Assembly (NCBI GenBank): GCA_017437905.1
Contig: JAFRWY010000081.1
Location: 1 to 64,000, forward strand
Direction of reading: 5' to 3'
Length of the DNA stretch: 64,000 nt
DNA from: Eubacterium sp.
GTDB taxonomy: Bacteria; Bacillota; Clostridia; Lachnospirales; Lachnospiraceae
Position 1 is the stretch's first letter. Each line of letters opens with the position of its first letter. Below the pieces are notes generated by a model. That model was not told where the DNA came from, searched no databases, and saw only the letters and a list, made by a program, of their open reading frames with translations. Positions 1-7,320 of this stretch are shown piece by piece. A program made the position numbers and the translations under genes.

Positions 1-1092
1 AAAGTATCGGACTTCGACTATGAGCTCCCCGAAGAACTGATCGCCCAGGATCCCCTGGAGCGGCGCAGCGACTCACGGCTCATGGTTCTTGACAGAAAAA
101 ATCATACTATAGACCACAGGCATTTCCGGGATATCGCGGATTATCTGAATCCCGGGGACTGCCTGGTGATCAATGACACGAAGGTGATCCCTGCGCGTCT
201 TCTTGGCGTGAAACCGGATACCGGCGCGGCAGTGGAGGTGCTGCTGCTCCGAAATCACGGGGACAACGTATGGGAAGCGCTGGTTCGCCCCGGCAAGAAG
301 CTTCGCCCGGGAGCCCTGGTTTCCTTCGGGGACGGCCTGCTTACCGGAACCATAGAGAAGGTGCTGGAGGACGGCAACCGGCTGGTGCGTTTCACCTATG
401 AGGGGATCTGGGAGGAACTCCTGGACCGGCTCGGAGAGATGCCCCTTCCACCGTATATCACACATAAACTGCAGGATAAGGACCGGTATCAGACGGTCTA
501 CGCCACCCATGAGGGTTCTGCGGCAGCACCCACGGCCGGACTGCATTTCACACCGGAGCTTCTGGCTTCGTTGGAAGAGAAAGGTGTCCGGATCGCGCGG
601 CTGACGCTGCATGTGGGTCTCGGGACCTTCCGTCCCGTGAAGGTGGACACCATTGAAGAGCATCATATGCACAGCGAGTATTATGAACTGTCCGAGGAAG
701 CGGCAGAGATGATCAACCGGACGAAGGCGGAAGGAAAACGCGTGATCTCCGTAGGGACCACCAGCACCCGGACGCTGGAGACCGTAGCAAATGTACTTGC
801 CGCCGGGACTGCGGGTGAGAAGGGCCCGGAGCATGTATCCTGGGCAGAAACGGGAGAAGCCGGATTTATACCCCTTCGGGCCTGCAGCGGATGGACCGAC
901 ATTTTCCTCTATCCGGGGTATCGGTTCAAAGTGGTGGATTCGCTGATCACGAATTTCCATCTGCCCCAGTCCACACTGATCATGCTGGTTTCGGCCTTCT
1001 ATGACCGGGAGCATGTTCTGGAGGCTTACCGGACTGCAGTGGAAGAGAAGTATCGTTTCTTCTCCTTCGGAGATGCAATGCTGCTGATCTGA
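1..1092 (+). CDS. queA: QueA, S-adenosylmethionine:tRNA ribosyltransferase-isomerase (5' truncated by window)
   Basis: This enzyme transfers and isomerises the ribosyl moiety of SAM onto 7-aminomethyl-7-deazaguanine in tRNA, giving epoxyqueuosine in queuosine biosynthesis; it acts in the cytosol. The frame is open from base 1 ([18 protein letters not shown]), the classic QueA N-terminus, so the true start lies just upstream of the window and the ATG at 82 is internal. Family motifs seen include [47 protein letters not shown] and [19 protein letters not shown]. Length is close to the usual ~340 aa. It is a housekeeping gene and appears unrelated to the CIS locus that follows. A hairpin follows the stop codon. 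Confidence 0.97.
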   Translation, partial: KVSDFDYELPEELIAQDPLERRSDSRLMVLDRKNHTIDHRHFRDIADYLNPGDCLVINDTKVIPARLLGVKPDTGAAVEVLLLRNHGDNVWEALVRPGKKLRPGALVSFGDGLLTGTIEKVLEDGNRLVRFTYEGIWEELLDRLGEMPLPPYITHKLQDKDRYQTVYATHEGSAAAPTAGLHFTPELLASLEEKGVRIARLTLHVGLGTFRPVKVDTIEEHHMHSEYYELSEEAAEMINRTKAEGKRVISVGTTSTRTLETVANVLAAGTAGEKGPEHVSWAETGEAGFIPLRACSGWTDIFLYPGYRFKVVDSLITNFHLPQSTLIMLVSAFYDREHVLEAYRTAVEEKYRFFSFGDAMLLI

Positions 1093-1100
1093 CATAAACT

Positions 1101-1118
1101 CCTCCGGACCTCCGGAGG
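1101..1118 (+). terminator. Short GC-rich hairpin after queA, possible weak terminator
   Basis: CCTCCGG and CCGGAGG pair around a 4-nt ACCT loop nine bases after the queA stop. There is no T-run behind it, so it may be a 3' end stabiliser or an inefficient terminator, not a strong intrinsic terminator. Confidence 0.4.
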
Positions 1119-1196
1119 GGATACAGAAGATACAAATGTTTACACCCGCCGGGACCGGAATGCGGTACCGTATGCAAAAGGAAAGGAGGCACGGGA

Positions 1197-2327
1197 ATGG
1201 ATCATTTAAAAAAGAAGAACTTTGCCCGGCTGTCTCTGTTGCTGATGCTTCTCTTTCTGCTTACTGCCTGCGGGAAGAAGGAACAGGTCCAGACCCTGGA
1301 TCCGGCGGAGATCACGGTGGGTTTTGAAGCAAAGAAGGATTATGTTCAGACCACGGGACAGGAGACGGTGATCTATCGTCTGCCGGATGAAGCATCGGAG
1401 GTTTACATAAAACTGAAGCCCGGGGTGGATCTGAACCGGACGGGCGTTCTCGGGGACTGGACCAGGATCCGTCTGAATGACACGACCCTTTATGTAAAAA
1501 CGGCCGATGTCAAAACAACCGTGATCCAGTGGGCCACCGAACAGAAAAAGACGGAGAACAGCCATACGGTCTATATCGATCCGGCGAAGCAGATCAATGC
1601 CATCCAGGAGAAAGAGACACTTTTCCCGGACGGGGATCCGGAGAAGGACGAAGCCAAGGCCAAGATGGGACGGGCGTCCGTCGGTGTCGGATCCGGGCTT
1701 TTTGAATACGAACTGACTCTTTCCGTTGCGAAGAAACTACAGCATGAACTGGAAATGAAGGGCTACACCGTGATACTGTCCCGTACCGCGGATACGGTTT
1801 CCATCAGCAATGCCGAACGCGCATTGGCAGGGAACCGGAGTGATGCGGAGATCATGATCCGGCTTACGGCCCATGCATCCACGAATACGGATTCCAGGGG
1901 AATCTTCGGACTGATCTCCACCGTGACGAATCCCGGAACAAAGGACCTTTATCAGGACAGCTTCTATCTGGCAAATATGCTGGTTACGGATACCTGTACC
2001 AGCACCGGCGCCTCCCGTCTCGGGATCTATCAGACGGACAAGACGGTCTTCCTGAATTATGCGAAGAAGCCGGCGGCGGTGATTCAGCTGGGATTCCTGT
2101 CCAATGCCGAGGAGGATCGGAAACTGGCGGATACGGACTACCAGGAACAGCTGGCATCCGGTCTGGCGGACGGGATCGATTCTTATTTCCGGTATGCGGA
2201 TGAGAAGGCGGCGAATCCGGAGAGCCGGACCACGGAGTCCCCTGCGGGAACCGTTCCGGAGGCCCCCACGGAAGCGGCTTCGGAGGCTGATGACGGGTCT
2301 TTGGCAGAGCCCGGTGATGAGGAATAA
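1197..2327 (+). CDS. Lipoprotein with SH3-like and degenerate Amidase_3 (N-acetylmuramoyl-L-alanine amidase) domain
   Basis: Residues 1-25 form a lipoprotein signal peptide ending in the lipobox LLTAC, so the protein should be anchored outside the membrane. An SH3-like segment (about 40-115) precedes an Amidase_3 fold (about 123-345) recognisable from SNAERALAGN, RLTAHAST and IQLGFLSNAEED. In active Amidase_3 enzymes the first zinc ligand is the His of a DPGH motif and the catalytic Glu sits in VExGFxSN. Here these read IDPAKQ and IQLGFLSN, so the first His and the catalytic Glu are replaced while the second His (TAHAS) is kept. It is probably a peptidoglycan-binding pseudo-enzyme; loss of activity is inferred. 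The C-terminus is a Pro/Glu/Thr-rich tail. Start chosen at ATG 1197 behind AAGGAGG. Confidence 0.85.
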   Translation: MDHLKKKNFARLSLLLMLLFLLTACGKKEQVQTLDPAEITVGFEAKKDYVQTTGQETVIYRLPDEASEVYIKLKPGVDLNRTGVLGDWTRIRLNDTTLYVKTADVKTTVIQWATEQKKTENSHTVYIDPAKQINAIQEKETLFPDGDPEKDEAKAKMGRASVGVGSGLFEYELTLSVAKKLQHELEMKGYTVILSRTADTVSISNAERALAGNRSDAEIMIRLTAHASTNTDSRGIFGLISTVTNPGTKDLYQDSFYLANMLVTDTCTSTGASRLGIYQTDKTVFLNYAKKPAAVIQLGFLSNAEEDRKLADTDYQEQLASGLADGIDSYFRYADEKAANPESRTTESPAGTVPEAPTEAASEADDGSLAEPGDEE

Positions 2328-2366
2328 GGTTTGTAAAATTTAAGTAACAAGATTAACAATTTCAGG

Positions 2367-2519
2367 CTTACATAAAATAAATTCAAGGTTGACATAAAGA
2401 AAAACGGTTTACGTAACTACAGAAAATGGTTTACGTAATTGCCAAAAATAGTTCACATAATATCGAAAAACGGTTGACATAATTTTTACGGATTGACATA
2501 ACATAGTCAATTTACATAA
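2367..2519. repeat. Eight tandem copies of a TTKACRTAA-type element, ~22-bp period
   Basis: Between the amidase-like gene and a strong terminator, a 9-10 base core (variants GTTGACATAA, GTTTACGTAA, GTTCACATAA, ATTTACATAA) occurs eight times, ending at 2375, 2397, 2416, 2438, 2460, 2482, 2501 and 2519. Spacing is 22, 19, 22, 22, 22, 19 and 18 bp, about two helical turns. Spacers are A-rich and not conserved in sequence as in CRISPR. The period is not a multiple of three, so it is not a coding relic. Several copies contain a perfect -35 hexamer (TTGACA). It could be an array of protein-binding sites. Confidence 0.75.
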
Positions 2520-2528
2520 TACAAGAAG

Positions 2529-2558
2529 GGCGAAAAGTGTGATTTTCGCCTTTTTTTT
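2529..2558 (+). terminator. Rho-independent terminator downstream of the repeat array
   Basis: GGCGAAAA pairs with TTTTCGCC around a 6-nt loop and is followed by eight T. It separates the lipoprotein gene and the repeat array from the SleB-type gene. Confidence 0.9.
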
Positions 2559-2614
2559 GTTGAATATATACAAATATATCCTGTTTGTTTTACAAATCCT
2601 CGGCGAACCATCTA

Positions 2615-2643
2615 TTGACACTGTCAGGGGTGCATGATAGGAT
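2615..2643 (+). promoter_or_regulatory. Sigma-A type promoter for the SleB-like gene
   Basis: A perfect -35 TTGACA (2615-2620) is followed after 17 bp by TAGGAT (2638-2643), four of six matches to the -10 consensus. The start codon lies at 2681. Confidence 0.55.
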
Positions 2644-2680
2644 ACTCATGTAATAAAACCGTAACATTGGGTTAATAAAG

Positions 2681-3913
2681 ATGAACGTGAACAGAAAGAC
2701 AAAACTGAAAATGAACCGCCTGAAGTTCAACCTGAAACGATATGTATTCTCCGGGCGGTATTTCGTGCGGAATGCACTGATCGTGATGATCCTTCTCACG
2801 TTCATAGCGATCGGAGCGGTCGGTATCAGTGTTCTGTCCTCCATGAAAGAGGAGCAGAGCGGGGAAGAGATCGCGGAGCAGTCGCAGAAGGAGGACGTGA
2901 TCCTTGATTCCAGACTGACGATCAAAGAACCCAGCATGATCGGAGATATCTCCAGGGAAGAGCTGATCCGTGTGATCGAAGAAGAGAAGGATGTTGAGGT
3001 TACGGCCAAGGATATCAGTCTTCTGGCAAATACCCGGAAGGATAATTACAGCGGCTTCCTCTGCAAGATGGATGAGGTAAATGTCAGGGCTGCAGCCGAT
3101 GGCTCCTCGGAGATCGTCGGAAGGCTCTCGGCAGGTGCAGCCGGTGAGGTCATTGAGACAGACGGTGCCTGGACAAAGATCAGCTCCGGTGATGTGACGG
3201 GTTATGTGACAACCACATTTCTGGTGCTGGGCGAAGAGGCATCCCTTCGTGAGGAAGAGACCATCGGAACCTACGCCACCACGAATGGTGTAAATGTTTG
3301 TATCCGTAAGGAAGGATCCACGGAAGCGGATCTTGTATATATCTCCCCTGTCGGCACACGGATGACTGTCGATACGGAAGAAAGCGGTAACGGATGGTAC
3401 GCCGTCCGGCTGGCTGACGGAACCTGCGGATATGTATCTGCAGACTATGTGGACATCACGGAAGAGAAGATCACGGCGGTATCCATGGATGAGATCCGTG
3501 CAGTGACCGACTGGAAGGATGAGCAGATCCGGAAGGAAGAAGAGAAGAAGGAAGAGGCCATGAAGGCAGACCTGTATCTGCTGGCAGCCATCACTTACTG
3601 CGAAGCAGGCGTTGAGCCCTACGAGGGTCAGCTGGCGGTGGCAAATGTGGTCCTGAACCGTCTCCATTCCGGAAAATACGGCTCCACACTTGAGGATGTG
3701 ATCTATGCTCCGTACCAGTTTACGGGTTGTCAGCTGTCCTCCTTCTCCTGGGCACTTCAGACCGGAGGATCGGAGTCCTGCCTGCAGGCTGCACGTGAGG
3801 CACTGGAAGGCCACAACAATATCGGAGACTGCCTTTATTTCCGGGCTACCTGGGTGGCTGATCTGGGAGCCATCGGAGATTACACCATCATCGGTACCCA
3901 CGTGTTCTACTAA
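2681..3913 (+). CDS. Membrane-anchored cell-wall hydrolase, two SH3b domains plus SleB/CwlJ (Hydrolase_2) domain
   Basis: A basic N-terminus and a transmembrane helix (about 32-54) suggest a type II membrane topology with the rest outside. Two bacterial SH3 domains follow (about 127-185 and 205-265), each containing the NVR/NVC...GYV pattern. The C-terminal ~115 residues form a SleB/CwlJ-type Hydrolase_2 domain (LLAAITYCEAGVEPYEGQLA, VVLNR, then the GDCLYFR region), with the glutamate after YC expected to be catalytic. Such enzymes cleave cortex or vegetative peptidoglycan as muramidase/transglycosylase-type hydrolases. It is monocistronic, between its own promoter and a strong terminator. 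A role in cell-wall remodelling is likely; any link to the CIS locus is only positional. Confidence 0.88.
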   Translation: MNVNRKTKLKMNRLKFNLKRYVFSGRYFVRNALIVMILLTFIAIGAVGISVLSSMKEEQSGEEIAEQSQKEDVILDSRLTIKEPSMIGDISREELIRVIEEEKDVEVTAKDISLLANTRKDNYSGFLCKMDEVNVRAAADGSSEIVGRLSAGAAGEVIETDGAWTKISSGDVTGYVTTTFLVLGEEASLREEETIGTYATTNGVNVCIRKEGSTEADLVYISPVGTRMTVDTEESGNGWYAVRLADGTCGYVSADYVDITEEKITAVSMDEIRAVTDWKDEQIRKEEEKKEEAMKADLYLLAAITYCEAGVEPYEGQLAVANVVLNRLHSGKYGSTLEDVIYAPYQFTGCQLSSFSWALQTGGSESCLQAAREALEGHNNIGDCLYFRATWVADLGAIGDYTIIGTHVFY

Positions 3914-3941
3914 GGTAAAATAAATTCAGTCCATTTCACAC

Positions 3942-3976
3942 TGACCGAACCTTCCGGGGTTTCGGTCAATTTTTTT
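3942..3976 (+). terminator. Rho-independent terminator after the SleB-like gene
   Basis: TGACCGAA pairs with TTCGGTCA around an 11-nt loop and is followed by ATTTTTTT. Confidence 0.9.
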
Positions 3977-4006
3977 CAGGTCATTTGAAACCCCCTAAGA
4001 ATGTCG

Positions 4007-4035
4007 TTGAAATGATAGTTAGGCTGTGTCATAAT
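4007..4035 (+). promoter_or_regulatory. Promoter of the first sensor-kinase/regulator operon
   Basis: TTGAAA (4007-4012), a 17-bp spacer, then CATAAT (4030-4035). It lies about 50 bp before the AGGGGG ribosome binding site of the kinase gene at 4087. Confidence 0.6.
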
Positions 4036-4086
4036 TGGTTTGGGCAAAACAAGTGTTAGTCTATAGGACTTGAAAGGGGGAAACAA

Positions 4087-6033
4087 ATGCGGGGATATGG
4101 AAAGCCGTACAGGCGCTATATATCTATCACGGTGCTGCTTGCGGCGTATCTTTGCATGTTTGTTTTTCCCTGTTCACTGACAGCCTCCGCGGAGCCTGCC
4201 TCCGAAGCAACCGCATGGGCTTTGCTACAGGAGAGGATCAACAGCGCGACTTCCGGTGATACGATCACCCTGACTGAAGATGTGACTGCCGGTGAGGATG
4301 ATAAGGTTCTTGTTATCCCGGACGGTCTGGTGCTGACGCTTGACCTGAACGGTCATACCATAGACCGCAATCTGAAGGAAAATATGGGAGCGGATGGCGC
4401 TGCGATAAACGTATCGTCCGGGACTATGCTTACCATAAAAGACAGCTCTGAGGCTGCTTCAGGACGGATCACCGGCGGGTATTCAACAAACGGAGGAGGA
4501 ATCTGTAACCTTGGAACGCTGATTCTTGAGGGCGGCTGCATTACCGGAAACAGGTCCGAGGAAGCCGGCGGCGGGATGGTGAATTACGGCGTGCTTGTCA
4601 TCAGGGGCGGTACTGTGCGGGCCAACACCGCGGCTGAGGAAGGCGGCGGCATATTTAACGGGCTGAAAGGGTATCTCACTATGGATGAAGAGGGGGTTGT
4701 TTCCGGCAATTCGGCTCCCGACGGCGCACAGATCAGTAATCTTGGTTCGATGAAAGTGGTCGGAAAAGAAACAGTTTTTTTTACTGCGCTCAACACCTAT
4801 CTTGACCTTCTGGCAGTGCTTCCTGCGGTTTTGGTGCTGCTGATCCTGTTCTTTGCCGTCAGTTTAGATGCATATATGGATAAAGGACAGAAAAGGATCA
4901 TGAATATCATCGTAATTCTGGTGTTTTCCCTTGTGATACAGAATTATCTGGATAATCGTCTTTACCTTTCGGGCAACCCGATGAATCTCAGAACGATTGT
5001 TTCTATATACGGCTACGCGGTACGACCCGCGATCCTTGCGGTGTTCCTGCACCTTATCCGCCCGGGCAGAAGCTACAGGCATGTATGGATTGCGGTCGGC
5101 TTGAATGCCGCCCTTTATCTGACGGCACTTTTCTCACCGCTGACCTTTTATTATGCCCACAGTCACTTTCGGGCAGGAGTCCTGAATCCGGTCTGTCTTG
5201 TGTTAAGTGCGCTGCTGTTTGCTTATTGCCTGATCCTGACGTTCAGTGTGTTCCGGCCGAAAGAAAGAAAGGAGACCTGGATACCTGTTTTAGCACTTGT
5301 GATCATCAGCCTGTCGGTGGTGATGGATCAGACCGTTGAATATCATGATCAGCCGGTCAGCTTTCTGACGATCGCGATTGCTTTAAGCTGTATGATGTAT
5401 TACATCTGGATTCATCTGCAGTTTGTACGTGAGCATGAAAAAGCTCTCCAGGCGGAGCATCGTATTCAGATCATGATGACACAGATACAGCCGCATTTCC
5501 TGTTCAATACACTGACTACCATTCGGGCGTTGTGCATAAAGGACAGAGATGCTGCCGTGCGTACGATCGGTCTTTTTGGAGCGTATCTGCGTCAGAATCT
5601 GGATTCGCTGGACAGGGCGGGTCTGATACCGCTTGCGAAAGAGCTGGAACACACCCGCATATACACAGAGATCGAAATGATACGCTTCCCGAACATCAGG
5701 ATAGAATATGATATCCGGGACGAGGGCTACGGCGTGCCTCCGCTGACGGTGCAGCCGCTGGTGGAGAACGCGATCCGGCATGGCGTTCGTTCGAAGGAAG
5801 AGGGGCTGGTAAGGGTCGTTACATACAGTGAAAAGGACATGCATTTTATTAAGATAGAAGACAACGGTACAGGGTTTGATGAGCATTCTGCAGGTCCGGG
5901 TGACGGAACGCATATCGGGATCAGCAATGTAAGAGAACGTCTGGAGCAGATGTGCGGCGGCAGGATGGAGATCGACAGCAGACCGGGTGAGGGTACAAGG
6001 ATATTGCTGATGATACCCGTAAATGAGGAGTGA
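4087..6033 (+). CDS. LytS-type sensor histidine kinase with a beta-helix-like extracellular domain
   Basis: Order of parts: signal peptide or first membrane helix (1-36); an extracellular domain (about 40-225) with repeated GGGI/GGGM-N units spaced about 20-25 residues apart, typical of right-handed beta-helix surface proteins; several membrane helices (about 230-445); a His_kinase domain with QIQPHFLFN around residue 466 (phospho-acceptor His near 469); and an HATPase_c domain with VENAIRHG (N box), DNGTGF (G1) and GTHIGISNVRERL (G2). It should autophosphorylate and pass phosphate to the regulator at 6044, whose gene follows with an 11-base gap. An adhesin-like sensor domain on a LytS-type kinase is unusual and suggests recognition of a polymeric surface ligand. 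The ligand is unknown. Confidence 0.88.
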   Translation: MRGYGKPYRRYISITVLLAAYLCMFVFPCSLTASAEPASEATAWALLQERINSATSGDTITLTEDVTAGEDDKVLVIPDGLVLTLDLNGHTIDRNLKENMGADGAAINVSSGTMLTIKDSSEAASGRITGGYSTNGGGICNLGTLILEGGCITGNRSEEAGGGMVNYGVLVIRGGTVRANTAAEEGGGIFNGLKGYLTMDEEGVVSGNSAPDGAQISNLGSMKVVGKETVFFTALNTYLDLLAVLPAVLVLLILFFAVSLDAYMDKGQKRIMNIIVILVFSLVIQNYLDNRLYLSGNPMNLRTIVSIYGYAVRPAILAVFLHLIRPGRSYRHVWIAVGLNAALYLTALFSPLTFYYAHSHFRAGVLNPVCLVLSALLFAYCLILTFSVFRPKERKETWIPVLALVIISLSVVMDQTVEYHDQPVSFLTIAIALSCMMYYIWIHLQFVREHEKALQAEHRIQIMMTQIQPHFLFNTLTTIRALCIKDRDAAVRTIGLFGAYLRQNLDSLDRAGLIPLAKELEHTRIYTEIEMIRFPNIRIEYDIRDEGYGVPPLTVQPLVENAIRHGVRSKEEGLVRVVTYSEKDMHFIKIEDNGTGFDEHSAGPGDGTHIGISNVRERLEQMCGGRMEIDSRPGEGTRILLMIPVNEE

Positions 6034-6043
6034 AGTTTGTATT

Positions 6044-6847
6044 ATGAAGATCATGTGCGTAGATGATGAGCCGCTGACGGTTGAGGATACTATGGCCATG
6101 TGCAGAACACTGTCGCCTGACATATCGGTATGGGGCTTTACTGATGAAAAGAAAGCGCTGGAATGGATCCGTTCCAACGCCGTGGATATAGCGCTGCTTG
6201 ATATCGATATGCCAAAGGTAAATGGCATTACGCTGGCGGCCAGGATCAAGCAGATCCTGCCTGATGTGAGGATCCTGTTCCTGACAGCCTACAGGAAATT
6301 CGCCTTTGATGCATTCTCGGTACATCCGAACGGCTATCTGCTGAAGCCGATCATCCCGGAGGTGTTGAAAAAGGAGATAGATTATGCAATGTCTGTGACT
6401 GTCAGGACAAGAACCGGGATGCCGCACATCGAGGCCTGTACCTTCGGGAACTTTGATCTTATGGTCGACGGCGAGCCGATCGTATTCAAACGATCCAAGT
6501 CGAAGGAACTGCTGGCATATCTGGTTGACCGCCAGGGAATGCGGGTGACGAGAGCGGAGATCGCCGCCATACTGTTTGAGGATGCGATCTATGACCGCAG
6601 CATGCAGAAGTATCTCGATACGATCATCAGGTCTCTTCGGGCGACCCTGCGTGAGTATAATGTCGGGGAGCTTCTGCAGATGGGACGGAATGGTCTGCGT
6701 ATCGACGCCGAAAAACTCAGCTGTGACATGTACCGTTTCTACAGCGGAGACATGGAAGCAATCAAATCCTTTCGAGGGGAGTATATGAGCTCCTATTCAT
6801 GGGCTTCATTTATTGAGGCGGATATGCGGATCAAGTGTGAAAAATAG
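6044..6847 (+). CDS. Response regulator with SARP-like winged-helix output domain
   Basis: The receiver domain (1-120) has the acidic pair DDEP near the N-terminus, the phospho-acceptor Asp in LLDIDMP and the conserved Lys in LLKP. The output half (about 133-267) starts FGNFDLMVDGEPIVFKRSKSKELLAYLV, the pattern of OmpR/SARP-like winged helices, followed by a short BTAD-like tail ending YMSSYSWASF. ATG 6044 is preferred to an in-frame ATG at 6023 that lies inside the kinase gene without a ribosome site; GAGGAG precedes 6044, although 13 bases away. The protein is paralogous to the regulator at 9418. Target genes are unknown; the CIS operon 5 kb downstream is an obvious candidate. Confidence 0.88.
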   Translation: MKIMCVDDEPLTVEDTMAMCRTLSPDISVWGFTDEKKALEWIRSNAVDIALLDIDMPKVNGITLAARIKQILPDVRILFLTAYRKFAFDAFSVHPNGYLLKPIIPEVLKKEIDYAMSVTVRTRTGMPHIEACTFGNFDLMVDGEPIVFKRSKSKELLAYLVDRQGMRVTRAEIAAILFEDAIYDRSMQKYLDTIIRSLRATLREYNVGELLQMGRNGLRIDAEKLSCDMYRFYSGDMEAIKSFRGEYMSSYSWASFIEADMRIKCEK

Positions 6848-6942
6848 ACGCCAAATATCGTGTAAAACCAACGGTATGCTGTGTGATGCATTCCAAGGTC
6901 ATTAAGTCTTTTTACCTTCCTGGATTTTTATACAATTTATGG

Positions 6943-6972
6943 TTGACACGGTCATATAAATTGTCATACTAT
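6943..6972 (+). promoter_or_regulatory. Strong promoter of the small RNA locus
   Basis: Perfect -35 TTGACA (6943-6948), 18-bp spacer, -10 TACTAT (6967-6972). The predicted start, near A6979, falls on the first base of the first RNA repeat unit. Confidence 0.75.
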
Positions 6973-6978
6973 GATTAT

Positions 6979-7117
6979 AGAAAGGTCTCCATTAACCTTA
7001 TGGTCTTGAGCCATAGAAGAGATGAACATTATAGAAGGTCTCCATTAACCTTCGGTAATCAATCCGTAAAGAGATGAACTTTAATGAGTGGGAAGCATAG
7101 TCTTCCCACTTTTTTTG
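6979..7117 (+). ncRNA. Candidate structured small RNA or leader RNA with two tandem 53-nt units
   Basis: A strong promoter and an intrinsic terminator delimit a ~139-nt transcript with no convincing ORF. It holds two units (about 6979-7030 and 7033-7083). Each has an almost identical hairpin (stem AAGGT/ACCTT, loop CTCCATTA), a second hairpin whose sequence differs between units but whose stem is kept (ATGG/CCAT versus CGG/CCG), then GAGATGAAC. The CTC of the first loop can pair with the downstream GAG, so a pseudoknot is possible. It resembles either a tandem-aptamer riboswitch leader ending in its own terminator, or a trans-acting sRNA with C/U-rich loops that could bind Shine-Dalgarno sequences. 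I cannot match it to a known RNA family. Two octapeptide ORFs begin at the ATG of each GAGATGAAC but lack good ribosome sites. Confidence 0.65.
7087..7117 (+). terminator. Rho-independent terminator of the small RNA
   Basis: AGTGGGAAG pairs with CTTCCCACT around a 6-nt loop, followed by seven T. Confidence 0.93.
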
Positions 7118-7205
7118 GTTTTTTCAAAAGTGAATGATTCTTTCCCCTGACTTAATAACGTTGGATGCAGCCTTCCGTTGTTTATTTTGCGAGAAAAAGG
7201 CAGAT

Positions 7206-7291
7206 ACTGACATGATTGATGGACATTTGATGGATGCGGTATGTTATAAAGTATTTTGGAAGAATATATGAATTTTAACAATCATGTCAGT
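7206..7291. repeat. Perfect 13-bp inverted repeat with arms 73 bp apart
   Basis: ACTGACATGATTG (7206-7218) and its exact reverse complement (7279-7291) flank 60 bp of AT-rich DNA directly upstream of the surface-protein gene at 7321. The right arm ends 30 bp before the ATG. The distance is close to seven helical turns. It may be a pair of operator sites around a promoter, or a long stem in the mRNA leader. I find no clear sigma-A promoter inside. Confidence 0.65.
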
Positions 7292-7320
7292 GTTTTGGTT
7301 TGTATTTGGAGAGTCTGGTT

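Noticed and set aside
2367..2519. CRISPR array
   Set aside because: The conserved core is only about 9-10 bp, the period is 18-22 bp, and there are no unique ~30-bp spacers or cas genes.
7025..7110. Two octapeptide leader ORFs (at 7022 and 7074) in the small RNA
   Set aside because: The ATGs are part of the conserved GAGATGAAC element, ribosome sites are too close or absent, and the peptides are not alike.
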